A DNA stretch of 64,000 nucleotides, from NCBI GenBank assembly GCA_964036275.1, contig OZ038434.1, positions 21,999,879-22,063,878 on the forward strand. The letters run 5' to 3'. Numbering within the stretch: the stretch's first letter is position 1; each line of letters opens with the position of its first letter. The notes under the pieces were generated by a model that was not told the DNA's origin, searched no databases, and was given only the letters and a program-made list of their open reading frames with translations. The DNA comes from Litoditis marina. Lineage: Eukaryota; Nematoda; Chromadorea; Rhabditida; Rhabditidae. Made by a program: the position numbers and the translations under genes. Positions 11,727 to 25,544 of the stretch are shown in pieces.

Positions 11727-14364
11727 TACACATGAGAGGAGTTCAAAAATACCAAGTTTGAACACTAAATCTCACGTAGGGCGAAAATCGCAACTCCATT
11801 CACGTCAATTTGGGGGTGTTTTTGGTTAGCATCGCCACTCAATTATTTCGGGACTGTTTCAACTTATGCTAATAAGATGAACATTTTTGAGTTTCTACAC
11901 ATGAGAGAAGTTCAAAAATACCAAGTTTGAACACTAAATCCCACGTAGGGCGAAAATCGCAACTCCATTCACGTCAACTTGGGGGTGTTTTTGGTTAGCA
12001 CCGCCACTCAATTATTTCGGGACTGTTTTAACTTATGCTAATAAGATGAACATTTACGAGTTTCTACACATGAGAGGAGTTCCAAAATACCAAGTTTGAA
12101 CACTAAATCTCACGTAGGGCGAAAATCGCAACTCCATTCACGTCAACTTGGGGGTGTTTTTGGTTAGCACCGCCACTCAATTATTTCGGGACTGTTTCAA
12201 CTTATGCTAATAAGATGCACATTTTTAAGTTTCTACACATGAGAGGAGTTCAAAAATACCAAGTTTGAATACTGAATCTCACGTAGGGCGAAAATCGCAA
12301 CTCCATTCACGTTAATTTGGGGGTGTTTTTGGTTAGCACCGCCACTCAATTATTTCAGGACTGTTTCAACTTATGCTAATAAGATGAACATTTTTGAGTT
12401 TCTACACATGAGAGGAGTTCAAAAATACCAAGTTTGAACACTAAATCTCACGTAGGGCAAAAATCGCAACTCCATTCACGTCAATTTGGGGGTGTTTTTG
12501 GTTAGCACCGCCACTCAATTATTTCGGGACTGTTTCAACTTATGCTAATAAGATGAACATTTTTGAGTTTCTACACATGAGGGGAGTTCAAAAATACCAA
12601 GTTTGAATACTAAATCTCACGTAGGGCGAAAATCGCAACTCCATTCACGTCAACTTGGGGGTGTTTTTGGTTAGCACCGCCACTCAATTATTTCGGGACT
12701 GTTTCAACTCATGCTAATAAGATGAACATTTTTGAGTTTCTACACATGAGGGGAGTTCAAAAATACCAAGTTTGAATACTAAATCTCACGTAGGGCGAAA
12801 ATCGCAACTCCATTCACGTCAACTTGGGGGTGTTTTTGGTTAGCACCGCCACTCAATTATTTCGGGACTGTTTCAACTTATACAAATAAGATGAACATTT
12901 TTAAGTTTCTACACATGAGAGGAGTTCAAAAATACCAAGTTTGAATACTAAATCTCACGTAGGGCGAAAATCGCAACTCCATTCACGTCAATTTGGGGGT
13001 GTTTTTGGTTAGCACCGCCACTTAATTATTTCAGGACTGTTTCAACTTATGCTAATAAGATGAACATTTTTGAGTTTCTACACATGAGAGGAGTTCAAAA
13101 ATACCAAGTTTGAACACTAAATCTCACGTAGGGCAAAAATCGCAACTCCATTCACGTCAATTTGGGGGTGTTTTTGGTTAGCACCGCCACTCAATTATTT
13201 CGGGACTGTTTCAACTTATGCTAATAAGATGAACATTTTTGAGTTTCTACACATGAGGGGAGTTCAAAAATACCAAGTTTGAACACTAAATCTCACGTAG
13301 GGCAAAAATCGCAACTCCATTCACGTCAATTTGGGGGTGTTTTTGGTTAGCACCGCCACTCAATTATTTCGGGACTGTTTCAACTTATGCTAATAAGATG
13401 AACATTTTTAAGTTTCTACACATGAGAGGAGTTCAAAAATACCAAGTTTGAACACTAAATCTCGCGTAGGGCGAAAATCGCAACTCCATTCACGTCAACT
13501 TGGGGGTGTTTTTGGTTAGCACCGCCACTCAATTATTTCGGGACTGTTTCAACTTATGCTAATAAGATAAACATTTTTAAGTTTCTACACATGAGAGGAG
13601 TTCAAAAATACCAAGTTTGAACACTAAATCTCACGTAGGGCGAAAATCGCAACTCCATTCACGTTTCTACACATGAGAGGAGTTCAAAAATACCAAGTTT
13701 GAACACTAAATCCCACGTAGGGCGAAAATCGCAACTCCATTCACGTCAACTTGGGGGTGTTTTTGGTTAGCACCGCCACTCAATTATTTCGGGACTGTTT
13801 CAACTTATGCTAATAAGATGAACATTTTTGAGTTTCTACACATGAGAGAAGTTCAAAAATACCAAGTTTGAACACTAAATCCCACGTAGGGCGAAAATCG
13901 CAACTCCATTCACGTCAAATTGGGGGTGTTTTTGGTTAGCACCGCCACTCAATTATTTCGGGACTGTTTCAACTTATGCTAATAAGATGAACATTTACGA
14001 GTTTCTACACATGAGAGGAGTTCAAAAATACCAAGTTTGAACACTAAATCTCACGTCGGGCGAAAATCGCAACTCCATTCACGTCAACTTGGGGGTGTTT
14101 TTGGTTAGCACCGCCACTCAATTATTTCGGGACTGTTTCAACTTATGCTAATAAGATGCACATTTTTAAGTTTCTACACATGAGAGGAGTTCAAAAATAC
14201 CAAGTTTGAATACTAAATCTCACGTAGGGCGAAAATCGCAACTCCATTCACGTCAATTTGGGGGTGTTTTTGGTTAGCACCGCCACTCAATTATTTCAGG
14301 ACTGTTTCAACTTATGCTAATAAGATGAACATTTTTGAGTTTCTACACATGAGAGGAGTTCAAA
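11676..14364 (-). repeat. Satellite A array, inverted orientation
   Basis: About 16 monomers of 169 bp, reverse-complemented relative to 1-11675. The first part, to about 13000, mirrors the 7-mer unit read from about 2410 back to 1184: catcgccactc, then catttacgag, gatgcacat, and cttatacaaataag at 12877. The next part mirrors about 3500 back to 2340, including ctcgcgtaggg at 13463, aagataaacattt at 13564, and the 87-bp deletion junction at 13663. The inverted block is thus a mosaic of two segments also present upstream. No gene is visible. Confidence 0.93.
13655..13672 (-). repeat. Inverted copy of the 87-bp deletion junction
   Basis: CCATTCACGTTTCTACAC is the reverse complement of the junctions at 3037 and 6161. 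It shows that the inverted array derives from a forward array that already carried this deletion. Confidence 0.9.
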
Positions 14365-14372
14365 GGATTTCG
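14358..14372. other. Abrupt boundary between satellite A and satellite B
   Basis: The last satellite A monomer stops after GAGTTCAAA, where AATACC would follow, and GGATTTCGGATGCG of satellite B begins around 14365. There is no intervening unique sequence, transposon end or gradient of divergence. The exact base is uncertain by one or two positions. Confidence 0.92.
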
Positions 14373-15138
14373 GATGCGATACGTCGATCAGTACACGCAC
14401 GTGAGGGTGAAATAGAGTTGTCTAAACATGAACGAATTACTGTAGTGAACTGATGATCTGGAACCTTGTCTAACAATACTTTTATTCAGTTTTCTGTATT
14501 TGTGGTGTTGAGAATATAGAGATGTCTTGAGTTTTTTGCGGATTTCGGGTGCGATACGTCGTTCAGTACACGCACGCGAGGGTAAAATAGAGTTGTCTTA
14601 ACATGAACGAAATACTGTAGTGAACTGATGCTCTGGAACCTTGTCTAACAATACTTTTATTCAGTTTTCTGTATTTGTGGTGTTGAGAATATAGAGATGT
14701 CTTGAGTTTTTTGCGGATTTCGGGTGCGATACGTCGTTCAGTACACGCACGCGAGGGTAAAATAGAGTTGTCTGAACTAGAACGAATTACTGTAGTGAAC
14801 TGATGCTCTGGAACCTTCTCTAACAATACTTTTATTCAGTTTTCTGTATTTGTGGTGTTGAGAATATAAAGATGTCTTGAGGTTTCTCCGGATTTCGGAT
14901 GCGATACGTCAGTCAGTACACGCACGTGAGGGTGAAATAGAGTTGTCTGAACATGAACGAATTACTGTAGTGAACTGATGATCTGGAACCTTGTCTAACA
15001 ATACTTTTATTCAGTTTTCTGTATTTGTGGTGTTGAGAATATAGAGATGTCTTGAGTTTTTTGCGGATTTCGGGTGCGATACGTCGTTCAGTACACGCAC
15101 GCGAGGGTAAAATAGAGTTGTCTTAACATGAACGAATT

Positions 15139-16976
15139 ACTGTAGTGAACTGATGCTCTGGAACCTTCTCTAACAATACTTTTATTCAGTTTTCTGTATT
15201 TGTGGTGTTGAGAATATAGAGATGTCTTGAGGTTTCTGCGAAATTCGGATGCGATACATCAGTCAGTACACGCACGTGAGGGTGAAATAGAGTTGTCTGA
15301 ACATGAACGAATTACTGTAGTGAACTGATGCACTGGAACCTTCTCTAACAATACTTTTATTCAGTTTTCTGTATTTGTGGTGTTGAGAATATAAAGATGT
15401 CTTGAGGTTTCTGCGGATTTCGGATGCGATACGTCAGTCAGTACACGCACGTGAGGGTGAAATAGAGTTGTCTAAACATGAACGAATTACTGTTGTGAAC
15501 TGATGATCTGGAACCTTGTCTAACAATACTTTATTCAGTTTTCTGTATTTGTGGTGTTGAGAATATAAAGATGTCTGGAGGTTTCTGCGGATTTCGGATG
15601 CGATACGTCAGTCAGTACACGCACGTGAGGGTGAAATAGAGTTGTCTAAACATGAACGAATTACTGTAGTGAACTGATGATCTGGAACCTTGTCTAACAA
15701 TACTTTATTCAGTTTTCTGTATTTGTGGTAATGAGAAGATAAAGATGTCGTGAGGTTTCTGCGGATTTCGGATGCGATACGTCGGTCAGTACACGCACGT
15801 GAGGGTGAAATAGAGTTGTCTAAACATGAACGAATTACTGTAGTGAACTGATGCTCTGGAACCTTCTCTAACAATACTTTTATTCAGTTTTCTGTATTTG
15901 TGGTGTTGAGAATATAGAGATGTCTTGAGGTTTCTGCGGATTTCGGATGCGATACGTCGGTCAGTACACGCACGCGAGGGTGAAATACAGTTGTCTAAAC
16001 ATGAACAAATTACTGTAGTGAACTGATGCTCTGGAACCTTCTCTAACAATACTTTTATTCAGTTTTCTGTATTTGTGGTGTTGAGAATATAGAGATGTCT
16101 TGAGGTTTCTGCGAAATTCGGATGCGATACATCAGTCAGTACACGCACGTGAGGGTGAAATAGAGTTGTCTGAACATGAACGAATTACTGTAGTGAACTG
16201 ATGCACTGGAACCTTCTCTAACAATACTTTTATTCAGTTTTCTGTATTTGTGGTGTTGAGAATATAAAGATGTCTTGAGGTTTCTGCGGATTTCGGATGC
16301 GATACGTCAGTCAGTACACGCACGTGAGGGTGAAATAGAGTTGTCTAAACATGAACGAATTACTGTTGTGAACTGATGATCTGGAACCTTGTCTAACAAT
16401 ACTTTATTCAGTTTTCTGTATTTGTGGTGTTGAGAATATAAAGATGTCTGGAGGTTTCTGCGGATTTCGGATGCGATACGTCAGTCAGTACACGCACGTG
16501 AGGGTGAAATAGAGTTGTCTAAACATGAACGAATTACTGTAGTGAACTGATGATCTGGAACCTTGTCTAACAATACTTTATTCAGTTTTCTGTATTTGTG
16601 GTAATGAGAAGATAAAGATGTCGTGAGGTTTCTGCGGATTTCGGATGCGATACGTCGGTCAGTACACGCACGTGAGGGTGAAATAGAGTTGTCTAAACAT
16701 GAACGAATTACTGTAGTGAACTGATGCTCTGGAACCTTCTCTAACAATACTTTTATTCAGTTTTCTGTATTTGTGGTGTTGAGAATATAGAGATGTCTTG
16801 AGGTTTCTGCGGATTTCGGATGCGATACGTCGGTCAGTACACGCACGCGAGGGTGAAATACAGTTGTCTAAACATGAACAAATTACTGTAGTGAACTGAT
16901 GCTCTGGAACCTTCTCTAACAATACTTTTATTCAGTTTTCTGTATTTGTGGTGTTGAGAATATAGAGATGTCTTGA
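15139..16976 (-). repeat. Five-monomer satellite B higher-order repeat (873 bp), two copies
   Basis: Sequence from about 15139 recurs 873 bp later. The marker gcgaaattcgg is at 15238 and 16111, and the one-base-short variant aatactttattc is repeated in register. The second copy ends where a 6-bp deletion (cttgaggcggatttc near 16977) gives a 169-bp monomer. Confidence 0.83.
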
Positions 16977-17790
16977 GGCGGATTTCGGATGCGATACGTC
17001 GGTCAGTACACGCACGAGAGAGTGAAATAGAGTTGTCTTGACATGAACGAATTACTGTAGTGAACTGATGCTCTGGAACCTTCTCTAACAATACTTTTAT
17101 TCAGTTTTCTGTATTTGTGGTGTTGAGAATATAGAAATGTCGTGAGGTTTCTGCGGATTTCGGATGCGATACGTCGGTCAGTACACGCACGTGAGGGTGA
17201 CATAGAGTTGTCTAAACATGAACGAATTACTGTAGTGAACTGATGATCTGGAACCTTGTCTAACAATACTTTTATTCAGTTTTCTGTATTTGTGGTGATG
17301 AGAAGATAAAGATGTCGTGAGGTTTCTACGGTGTTCGGATGCGATACGTCGGTCAGTACACGCACGTGAGGGTGAAATTGAGTTCTAAACATGAACGAAT
17401 TACTGTAGTGAACTTATGCTCTGGAACCTTCTCTAACAATACTTTTATTCAGTTTTCTGTATGTGTGGTGTTGAGAATATAAAGATGTCTTGAGGTTTCT
17501 GCGGATTTCGGATGCGATACGTCGATCAGTACACGCACGTGAGGGTGAAAAGAGTTGTCTGAACATGAACGAATTACTGTAGTGAACTGATGATCTGGAA
17601 CCTTGTCTAACAATACTTTTATTCAGTTTTCTGTATTTGTGGTGATGAGAAGATAAAGATGTCGTGAGGTTTCTGCGGATTTCGGATGCGATACGTCGGT
17701 CAGTACACGCACGTGAGGGTGAAATAGAGTTGTCTAAACATGAACGAATTACTGTAGTGAACTGATGATCTGGAACCTTGTCTAACAATA

Positions 17791-20700
17791 CTTGTATTCA
17801 GTTTTCTGTATTTGTGGTGTTGAGAATATAGAGATGTCTTGAGTTTTTTGCGGATTTCGGGTGCGATACGTCGTTCAGAACACGCACGCGAGGGTGAAAT
17901 AGAGTTGTCTTAACATGAACGAATTACTGTAGTGAACTGATGCTCTGGAACCTTCTCTAACAATACTTTTATTCAGTTTTCTGTATTTGTGGTGTTGAGA
18001 ATATAGAGATGTCTTGAGGTTTCTGCGAAATTCGGATGCGATACATCAGTCAGTACACGGAGGTGAGGGTGAAATAGAGTTGTCTGAACATAAACGAATT
18101 ACTGTAGTGAACTGATGATCTGGAACCTTGTCTAACGATACTTTTATTCAGTTTTCTGTATTTGTGGTAATGAGAAGATAAATATGTCGTGAGGTTTCTG
18201 CGGATTTCGGATGCGATACGTCGGTCAGTACACGCACGTGAGGGTGAAATAGAGTTGTCTAAACATGAACGAATTACTGTAGTGAACTGATGATCTGGAA
18301 CCTTGTCTAACAATACTTTCATTCAGTTTTCTGTATTTGTGGTGATGAGAAGATAAAGATGTCGTGAGGTTTCTACGGTGTTCGGATGCGATACGTCGGT
18401 CAGTACACGCACGTGAGGGTGAAATGGAGTTCTAAACATGAACGAATTACTGTAGTGAACTTATGCTCTGGAACCTTCTCTAACAATACTTTTATTCAGT
18501 TTTCTGTATGTGTGGTGTTGAGAATATAGAGATGTCTTGAGGTTTCTGCGGATTTCGGATGCGATACGTCGATCAGTACACGCACGTGAGGGTGAAATAG
18601 AGTTGTCTAAACATGAACGAATTACTGTAGTGAACTGATGATCTGGCACCTTGTCTAACAATACTTTTATTCAGTTTTCTGTATTTGTGGTGTTGAGAAT
18701 ATAGAGATGTCTTGAGGTTTCTGCGAAATTCGGATGCGATACATCAGTCAGTACACGGACGTGAGGGTGAAATGGAGTTCTAAACATGAACGAATTACTG
18801 TAGTGAACTTATGCTCTGGAACCTTCTCTAACAATACTTTTATTCAGTTTTCTGTATTTGTGGTGTTGAGAATATAGAGATGTCTTGAGGTTTCTGCGAA
18901 ATTCGGATGCGATACATCAGTCAGTACACGGAGGTGAGGGTGAAATAGAGTTGTCTGAACATGAACGAATTACTGTAGTGAACTGATGCACTGGAACCTT
19001 CTCTAACAATACTTTTATTCAGTTTTCTGTATTTGTGGTGTTGAGAATATAGAGATGTCTTGAGGTTTCTGCGAAATTCGGATGCGATACGTCGGTCAGT
19101 ACACGCACGTGAGGGTGAAATAGAGTTGTCTGAGCATGAACGAGTTACTGTAGTAAACTGATGCACTGGAACCTTCTCTAACAATACTTTTATTCAGTTT
19201 TCTGTATTTGTGGTGTTGAGAATATAAAGATGTCTTGAGGTTTCTGCGGATTTCGGATGCGATACGTCAGTCAGTACACGCACGTGAGGGTGAAATAGAG
19301 TTGTCTGAACATGAACGAATTACTGTAGTGAACTGATGATCTGGAACCTTGTCTAACAATACTTTTATTCAGTTTTCTGTATTTGTGGTGTTGAGAATAT
19401 AGAGATGTCTTGAGTTTTTTGCGGATTTCGGGTGCGATACGTCAGTCAGTACACGCACGTGAGGGTGAAATAGAGTTGTCTAAACATGAACGAATTACTG
19501 TAGTGAACTGATGATCTGGAACCTTGTCTAACAATACTTTATTCAGTTTTCTGTATTTGTGGTAATGAGAAGATAAAGATGTCGTGAGGTTTCTGCGGAT
19601 TTCGGATGCGATACGTCGGTCAGTCCACGCACGCGAGAGTGAAATAGAGTTGTCTAAACATGAACGAATTACTGTAGTGAACTGATGCTCTGGAACCTTC
19701 TCTAACAATACTTTTATTCAGTTTGCTGTATTTGTGGTGTTGAGAATATAAAGATGTCTTGAGGTTTCTGCGGATTTCGGATGCGATACGTCGGTCAGTA
19801 CACGCACGCGAGGGTGAAATACAGTTGTCTAAACATGAACGAATTACTGTAGTGAACTGATGCTCTGGAACCTTCTCTAACAATACTTTTATTCAGTTTT
19901 CTGTATTTGTGGTGTTGAGAATATAGAGATGTCTTGAGGTTTCTGCGGATTTCGGATGCGATACGTCGGTCAGTACACGCACGTGAGGGTGAAATGGAGT
20001 TGTCTAAACATGAACGATTTACTGTAGTGAACTGATGATCTGGAACCTTGTCTAACGATACTTTTATTCAGTTTTCTGTATTTGTGGTAATGAGAAGATA
20101 AAGATGTCGTGAGGTTTCTGCGGATTTCGGATGCGATACGTCGGTCAGTACACGCACGTGAGGGTGAAATAGAGTTGTCTTAACATGAACGAATTACTGT
20201 AGTGAACTGATGATCTGGAACCTTGTCTAACAATACTTTTATTCAGTTTTCTGTATTTGTGGTGATGAGAAGATAAAGATGTCGTGAGGTTTCTACGGTG
20301 TTCGGATGCGATACGTCGGTCAGTACACGCACGTGAGGGTGAAATGGAGTTCTAAACATGAACGAATTACTTTAGTGAACTTATGCTCTGGAACCTTCTC
20401 TAACAATACTTTTATTCAGTTTTCTGTGTGTGTGGTGTTGAGAATATAGAGATGTCTTGAGGTTTCTGCGGATTTCGGATGCGATACGTCGATCAGTACA
20501 CGCACGTGAGGGTGAAATAGAGTTGTCTAAACATGAACGAATTACTGTAGTGAACTGATGATCTGGAACCTTGTCTAACATTACTTTTATTCAGTTTTCT
20601 GTATTTGTGGTGTTGAGAATATAGAGATGTCTTGAGTTTTTTGCGGATTTCGGGTGCGATACGTCGTTCAGTACACGCACGCGAGGGTGAAATAGAGTTG

Positions 20701-23700
20701 TCTTAACATGAACGAATTACTGTAGTGAACTGATGCTCTGGAACCTTCTCTAACAATACTTTTATTCAGTTTTCTGTATTTGTGGTGTTGAGAATATAGA
20801 GATGTCTTGAGGTTTCTGCGAAATTCGTATGCGATACATCAGTCAGTACACGGAGGTGAGGGTGAAATAGAGTTGTCTGAACATGAACGAATTACTGTAG
20901 TGAACTGATGATCTGGAACCTTGTCTAACAATACTTTTATTCAGTTTTCTGTATTTGTGGTAATGAGAAGATAAAGATGTCGTGAGGTTTCTGCGGATTT
21001 CGGATGCGATACGTCGGTCAGTACACGCACGTGAGGGTGAAATAGAGTTGTCTAAACATGAACGAATTACTGTAGTGAACTGATGATCTGGAACCTTGTC
21101 TAACAATACTTGTATTCAGTTTTCTGTATTTGTGGTGTTGAGAATATAGAGATGTCTTGAGTTTTTTGCGGATTTCGGGTGCGATACGTCGTTCAGAACA
21201 CGCACGCGAGGGTGAAATAGAGTTGTCTTAACATGAACGAATTACTGTAGTGAACTGATGCTCTGGAACCTTCTCTAACAATACTTTTATTCAGTTTTCT
21301 GTATTTGTGGTGTTGAGAATATAGAGATGTCTTGAGGTTTCTGCGAAATTCGGATGCGATACATCAGTCAGTACACGGAGGTGAGGGTGAAATAGAGTTG
21401 TCTGAACATGAACAAATTACTGTAGTGAACTGATGATCTGGAACCTTGTCTAACGATACTTTTATTCAGTTTTCTGTATTTGTGGTAATGAGAAGATAAA
21501 GATGTCGTGAGGTTTCTGCGGATTTCGGATGCGATACGTCGGTCAGTACACGCACGTGAGGGTGAAATAGAGTTGTCTAAACATGAACGAATTACTGTAG
21601 TGAACTGATGATCTGGAACCTTGTCTAACAATACTTTCATTCAGTTTTCTGTATTTGTGGTGATGAGAAGATAAAGATGTCGTGAGGTTTCTACGGTGTT
21701 CGGATGCGATACGTCGGTCAGTACACGCACGTGAGGGTGAAATGGAGTTCTAAACATGAACGAATTACTGTAGTGAACTTATGCTCTGGAACCTTCTCTA
21801 ACAATACTTTTATTCAGTTTTCTGTATGTGTGGTGTTGAGAATATAGAGATGTCTTGAGGTTTCTGCGGATTTCGGATGCGATACGTCGATCAGTACACG
21901 CACGTGAGGGTGAAATAGAGTTGTCTAAACATGAACGAATTACTGTAGTGAACTGATGATCTGGCACCTTGTCTAACAATACTTTTATTCAGTTTTCTGT
22001 ATTTGTGGTGTTGAGAATATAGAGATGTCTTGAGGTTTCTGCGAAATTCGGATGCGATACATCAGTCAGTACACGGACGTGAGGGTGAAATGGAGTTCTA
22101 AACATGAACGAATTACTGTAGTGAACTTATGCTCTGGAACCTTCTCTAACAATACTTTTATTCAGTTTTCTGTATTTGTGGTGTTGAGAATATAGAGATG
22201 TCTTGAGGTTTCTGCGAAATTCGGATGCGATACATCAGTCAGTACACGGAGGTGAGGGTGAAATAGAGTTGTCTGAACATGAACGAATTACTGTAGTGAA
22301 CTGATGCACTGGAACCTTCTCTAACAATACTTTTATTCAGTTTTCTGTATTTGTGGTGTTGAGAATATAGAGATGTCTTGAGGTTTCTGCGAAATTCGGA
22401 TGCGATACGTCGGTCAGTACACGCACGTGAGGGTGAAATAGAGTTGTCTGAACATGAACGAATTACTGTAGTGAACTGATGCACTGGAACCTTCTCTAAC
22501 AATACTTTTATTCAGTTTTCTGTATTTGTGGTGTTGAGAATATAAAGATGTCTTGAGGTTTCTGCGGATTTCGGATGCGATACGTCAGTCAGTACACGCA
22601 CGTGAGGGTGAAATAGAGTTGTCTGAACATGAACGAATTACTGTAGTGAACTGATGATCTGGAACCTTGTCTAACAATACTTTTATTCAGTTTTCTGTAT
22701 TTGTGGTGTTGAGAATATAGAGATGTCTTGAGTTTTTTGCGGATTTCGGGTGCCATACGTCAGTCAGTACACGCACGTGAGGGTGAAATAGAGTTGTCTA
22801 AACATGAACGAATTACTGTAGTGAACTGATGATCTGGAACCTTGTCTAACAATACTTTATTCAGTTTTCTGTATTTGTGGTAATGAGAAGATAAAGATGT
22901 CGTGAGGTTTCTGCGGATTTCGGATGCGATACGTCGGTCAGTCCACGCACGCGGGAGTGAAATAGAGTTGTCTAAACATGAACGAATTACTGTAGTGAAC
23001 TGATGCTCTGGAACCTTCTCTAACAATACTTTTATTCAGTTTGCTGTATTTGTGGTGTTGAGAATATAAAGATGTCTTGAGGTTTCTGCGGATTTCGGAT
23101 GCGATACGTCGGTCAGTACACGCACGCGAGGGTGAAATACAGTTGTCTAAACATGAACGAATTACTGTAGTGAACTGATGCTCTGGAACCTTCTCTAACA
23201 ATACTTTTATTCAGTTTTCTGTATTTGTGGTGTTGAGAATATAGAGATGTCTTGAGGTTTCTGCGGATTTCGGATGCGATACGTCGGTCAGTACACGCAC
23301 GTGAGGGTGAAATGGAGTTGTCTAAACATGAACGATTTACTGTAGTGAACTGATGATCTGGAACCTTGTCTAACGATACTTTTATTCAGTTTTCTGTATT
23401 TGTGGTAATGAGAAGATAAAGATGTCGTGAGGTTTCTGCGGATTTCGGATGCGATACGTCGGTCAGTACACGCACGTGAGGGTGAAATAGAGTTGTCTTA
23501 ACATGAACGAATTACTGTAGTGAACTGATGATCTGGAACCTTGTCTAACAATACTTTTATTCAGTTTTCTGTATTTGTGGTGATGAGAAGATAAAGATGT
23601 CGTGAGGTTTCTACGGTGTTCGGATGCGATACGTCGGTCAGTACACGCACGTGAGGGTGAAATGGAGTTCTAAACATGAACGAATTACTTTAGTGAACTT

Positions 23701-24427
23701 ATGCTCTGGAACCTTCTCTAACAATACTTTTATTCAGTTTTCTGTATGTGTGGTGTTGAGAATATAGAGATGTCTTGAGGTTTCTGCGGATTTCGGATGC
23801 GATACGTCGATCAGTACACGCACGTGAGGGTGAAATAGAGTTGTCTAAACATGAACGAATTACTGTAGTGAACTGATGATCTGGAACCTTGTCTAACAAT
23901 ACTTTTATTCAGTTTTCTGTATTTGTGGTGTTGAGAATATAGAGATGTCTTGAGTTTTTTGCGGATTTCGGGTGCGATACGTCGTTCAGTACACGCACGC
24001 GAGGGTGAAATAGAGTTGTCTTAACATGAACGAATTACTGTAGTGAACTGATGCTCTGGAACCTTCTCTAACAATACTTTTATTCAGTTTTCTGTATTTG
24101 TGGTGTTGAGAATATAGAGATGTCTTGAGGTATCTGCGAAATTCGTATGCGATACATCAGTCAGTACACGGAGGTGAGGGTGAAATAGAGTTGTCTGAAC
24201 ATGAACGAATTACTGTAGTGAACTGATGATCTGGAACCTTGTCTAACAATACTTTTATTCAGTTTTCTGTATTTGTGGTAATGAGAAGATAAAGATGTCG
24301 TGAGGTTTCTGCGGATTTCGGATGCGATACGTCGGTCAGTACACGCACGTGAGGGTGAAATAGAGTTGTCTAAACATGAACGAATTACTGTAGTGAACTG
24401 ATGATCTGGAACCTTGTCTAACAATAC
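17791..24427 (-). repeat. Nineteen-monomer satellite B higher-order repeat (3318 bp), two tandem copies
   Basis: 17791-21108 and 21109-24426 are near-identical tandem units of about 19 monomers. The offset of 3318 bp is fixed by cttgtattcag (17791 and 21109) and by matching repeats elsewhere, for example 18461 with 21779, 19442 with 22760 and 20381 with 23699. Both copies contain the same unusual monomers: a shortened tggagttctaaac, cagtttgctg, and the acacggaggtgag variant. Only scattered substitutions separate the copies, which implies a recent duplication. Confidence 0.88.
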
Positions 24428-25544
24428 TTTTATTCAGTTTTATGTATTTGTGGTGATGAGAAGATAAAGATGTCGTGAGGTTTCTACGGTGTTCGGATGC
24501 GATACGTCGGTCAGTACACGCACGTGAGGGTGAAATGGAGTTCTAAACATGAACGAATTACTGTAGTGAACTTATGCTCTGGAACCTTCTCTAACAATAC
24601 TTTTATTCAGTTTTCTGTATGTGTGGTGTTGAGAATATAGAGATGTCTTGAGGTTTCTGCGGATTTCGGATGCGATACGTCGATCAGTACACGCACGTGA
24701 GGGTGAAATAGAGTTGTCTAAACATGAACGAATTACTGTAGTGAACTGATGATCTGGAACCTTGTCTAACAATACTTTTATTCAGTTTTCTGTATTTGTG
24801 GTGTTGAGAATATAGAGATGTCTTGAGTTTTTTGCGGATTTCGGGTGCGATACGTCGTTCAGTACACGCACGCGAGGGTGAAATAGAGTTGTCTTAACAT
24901 GAACGAATTACTGTAGTGAACTGATGCTCTGGAACCTTCTCTAACAATACTTTTATTCAGTTTTCTGTATTTGTGGTGTTGAGAATATAGAGATGTCTTG
25001 AGGTTTCTGCGAAATTCGGATGCGATACATCAGTCAGTACACGGACGTGAGGGTGAAATAGAGTTGACTGAACATGAACGAATTACTGTAGTGAACTGAT
25101 GCACTGGAACCTTCCCTAACAATACTTTTATTCAGTTTTCTGTATTTGTGGTGTTGAGAATATAAAGATGTCTTGAGGTTTCTGCGGATTTCGGATGCGA
25201 TACGTCAGTCAGTACACGCACGTGAGGGTGAAATAGAGTTGTCTGAACATGAACGAATTACTGTAGTGAACTGATGATCTGGAACCTTGTCTAACAATAC
25301 TTTTATTTAGTTTTCTGTATTTGTGGTGTTGAGAATATAGAGATGTCTTGAGTTTTTTGCGGATTTCGGGTGCGATACGTCGTTCAGTACACGCACGCGA
25401 GGGTAAAATAGAGTTGTCTTAACATGAACGAATTACTGTACTGAACTGATGCTCTGGAACCTTCTCTAACAATACTTTTATTCAGTTTTCTGTATTTGTG
25501 GTGTTGAGAATATAGAGATGTCTTGAGGTTTCTGCGAAATTCGG

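Noticed and set aside
1..14364. CRISPR-like array
   Set aside because: Repeats are 169 bp and contiguous with no unique spacers, and there are no cas genes. This is an ordinary tandem satellite.
1..14364. CENP-B box in satellite A
   Set aside because: The inverse strand reads ACTCAATTATTTCGGGA. Only the CGGGA end and a few scattered positions agree with the box, and the essential TTCG half is absent. I found no better match in satellite B, where TTCG motifs lack the downstream CGGG.
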